Shown piece after piece: positions 63,692 to 64,000 of a DNA stretch of 64,000 nucleotides. The notes beneath the pieces were generated by a model. That model was not told the origin of the DNA. It saw only the letters and a program-made list of their open reading frames with translations, and did no database searches. This DNA is from Whalleya microplaca. Its lineage: Eukaryota > Ascomycota > Sordariomycetes > Xylariales > Xylariaceae. Made by a program: the position numbers and the translations under genes. Position 1 is the first letter of the stretch. Every line of letters begins with the position of its first letter. The stretch is taken from NCBI GenBank assembly GCA_022497155.1, contig MU385710.1:1612001-1676000 (forward strand). The letters are read 5' to 3'.

Positions 63692-64000
63692 CTATCGCCT
63701 CCCTCCCGCTCCGGTCCTCTGGCCCCCACCCCCGGCCCCGGCCCCCTCCTGCTCCCCCTCAGCGACAGCGAAATCATGCTCGACCATCTCAATAGAACTG
63801 AGGCTTGGGAACCGCTTGCTGAAGTCCTGGATATAGTCCTCCTTCTCTTTAAAACTCATGTCGAGCACCGGGCGGCCCTGCAGCCCGACGCCGATGAGCG
63901 CCTCCGAGGAGGCCTGCGTCGACGACCCGGGGGTCCGCTTCGGCGACCGCGTCCTGCCGCCCGTGGGCAGGCTGTTGAGGTGCATGGGCTTAGGCGGGAG
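63692..64000 (-). CDS. 3' end of a gene, probably Ark/NAK-family protein kinase tail
   Basis: A frame open from the right window edge runs 102 codons to a TAG at 63692; the start lies outside. It begins with PPKPMHLNSLPTGGR, followed by Ser/Thr/Pro-rich sequence, then a compact block LDMSFKEKEDYIQDFSKRFP and SLSSIEMVEHD, and ends in a glycine-rich tail. The KEDYIQDF.KRFPSLSSIEMVE block resembles the conserved end of fungal Ark1/Prk1-like actin-patch kinases as I recall it, but no kinase domain is inside the window, so this is tentative. An intron in the visible part is not needed. Confidence 0.45.
   Translation of the reverse strand, partial: LPPKPMHLNSLPTGGRTRSPKRTPGSSTQASSEALIGVGLQGRPVLDMSFKEKEDYIQDFSKRFPSLSSIEMVEHDFAVAEGEQEGAGAGGGGQRTGAGGRR

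Noticed and set aside
1..64000. tRNA, 5S rRNA and CRISPR search by eye
   Set aside because: Words like the tRNA B box (GTTCRANNC) were found at several places, for example near 37616 and 38427, but without a pairing T arm or A box. No spaced direct repeats of CRISPR type exist, and none is expected in a fungus.

Overview
The window looks like nuclear DNA of a filamentous ascomycete (Pezizomycotina, most likely Sordariomycetes). The genes carry short introns, mostly 46-131 nt, with GTRNGT-type donors and CTNAC branch points. Gene content is fungal (ATG1 with a YVVV Atg8-binding motif, a Ycf1-type ABCC pump, GPI10, TTI1, a DUF2841/YDR124W-like protein, a DUF1749 hydrolase). Spacers are long and full of CTAC/GTAT/GGCA microsatellites and CCTAGGTA-type words. 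Genus cannot be told from the sequence. Exon models below were built by hand from reading frame, splice signals and family similarity recalled from memory; no search was run.

Layout, left to right: a RhoGAP of the Sac7 type (-, 1135-3938); a 5.4 kb spacer; ATG1 autophagy kinase (-, 9371-12363); a 4 kb repeat-rich spacer; ornithine aminotransferase (-, 16416-17883) divergent from GPI mannosyltransferase 3/GPI10 (+, 18931-21130); cullin-4 (-, 22396-25096) convergent with GPI10 and divergent from a Ycf1-like ABC transporter (+, 27206-32541); a 9.4 kb stretch without a recognisable gene; a DUF2841 protein (+, 41906-43955); a 4.7 kb spacer; three co-oriented minus-strand genes (cytochrome P450 48665-50433, a 95-aa CTCG-motif protein ending in KDEL 50772-51059, a DUF1749/SidJ-like hydrolase 51646-52696); TTI1 (+, 53056-56334), divergent from the hydrolase; a 3.6 kb spacer; an amino-acid permease (+, 59901-61914); and at the right edge the 3' end of a minus-strand gene whose tail resembles Ark/NAK-family kinases.

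Most genes are core eukaryotic functions that do not form one pathway: Rho signalling, autophagy, arginine catabolism, GPI-anchor synthesis, cullin-RING ubiquitination, vacuolar detoxification, TOR/ATM kinase maturation (TTI1) and amino-acid uptake. ATG1 and TTI1 both sit near TOR signalling and the permease and aminotransferase both concern nitrogen supply, but nothing in the layout shows co-regulation. The least understood part is 41.9-52.7 kb: a DUF2841 protein, a P450, a small cysteine-motif protein and an esterase-like hydrolase. I found no rRNA, tRNA, transposon open reading frame, CRISPR array or convincing new system.
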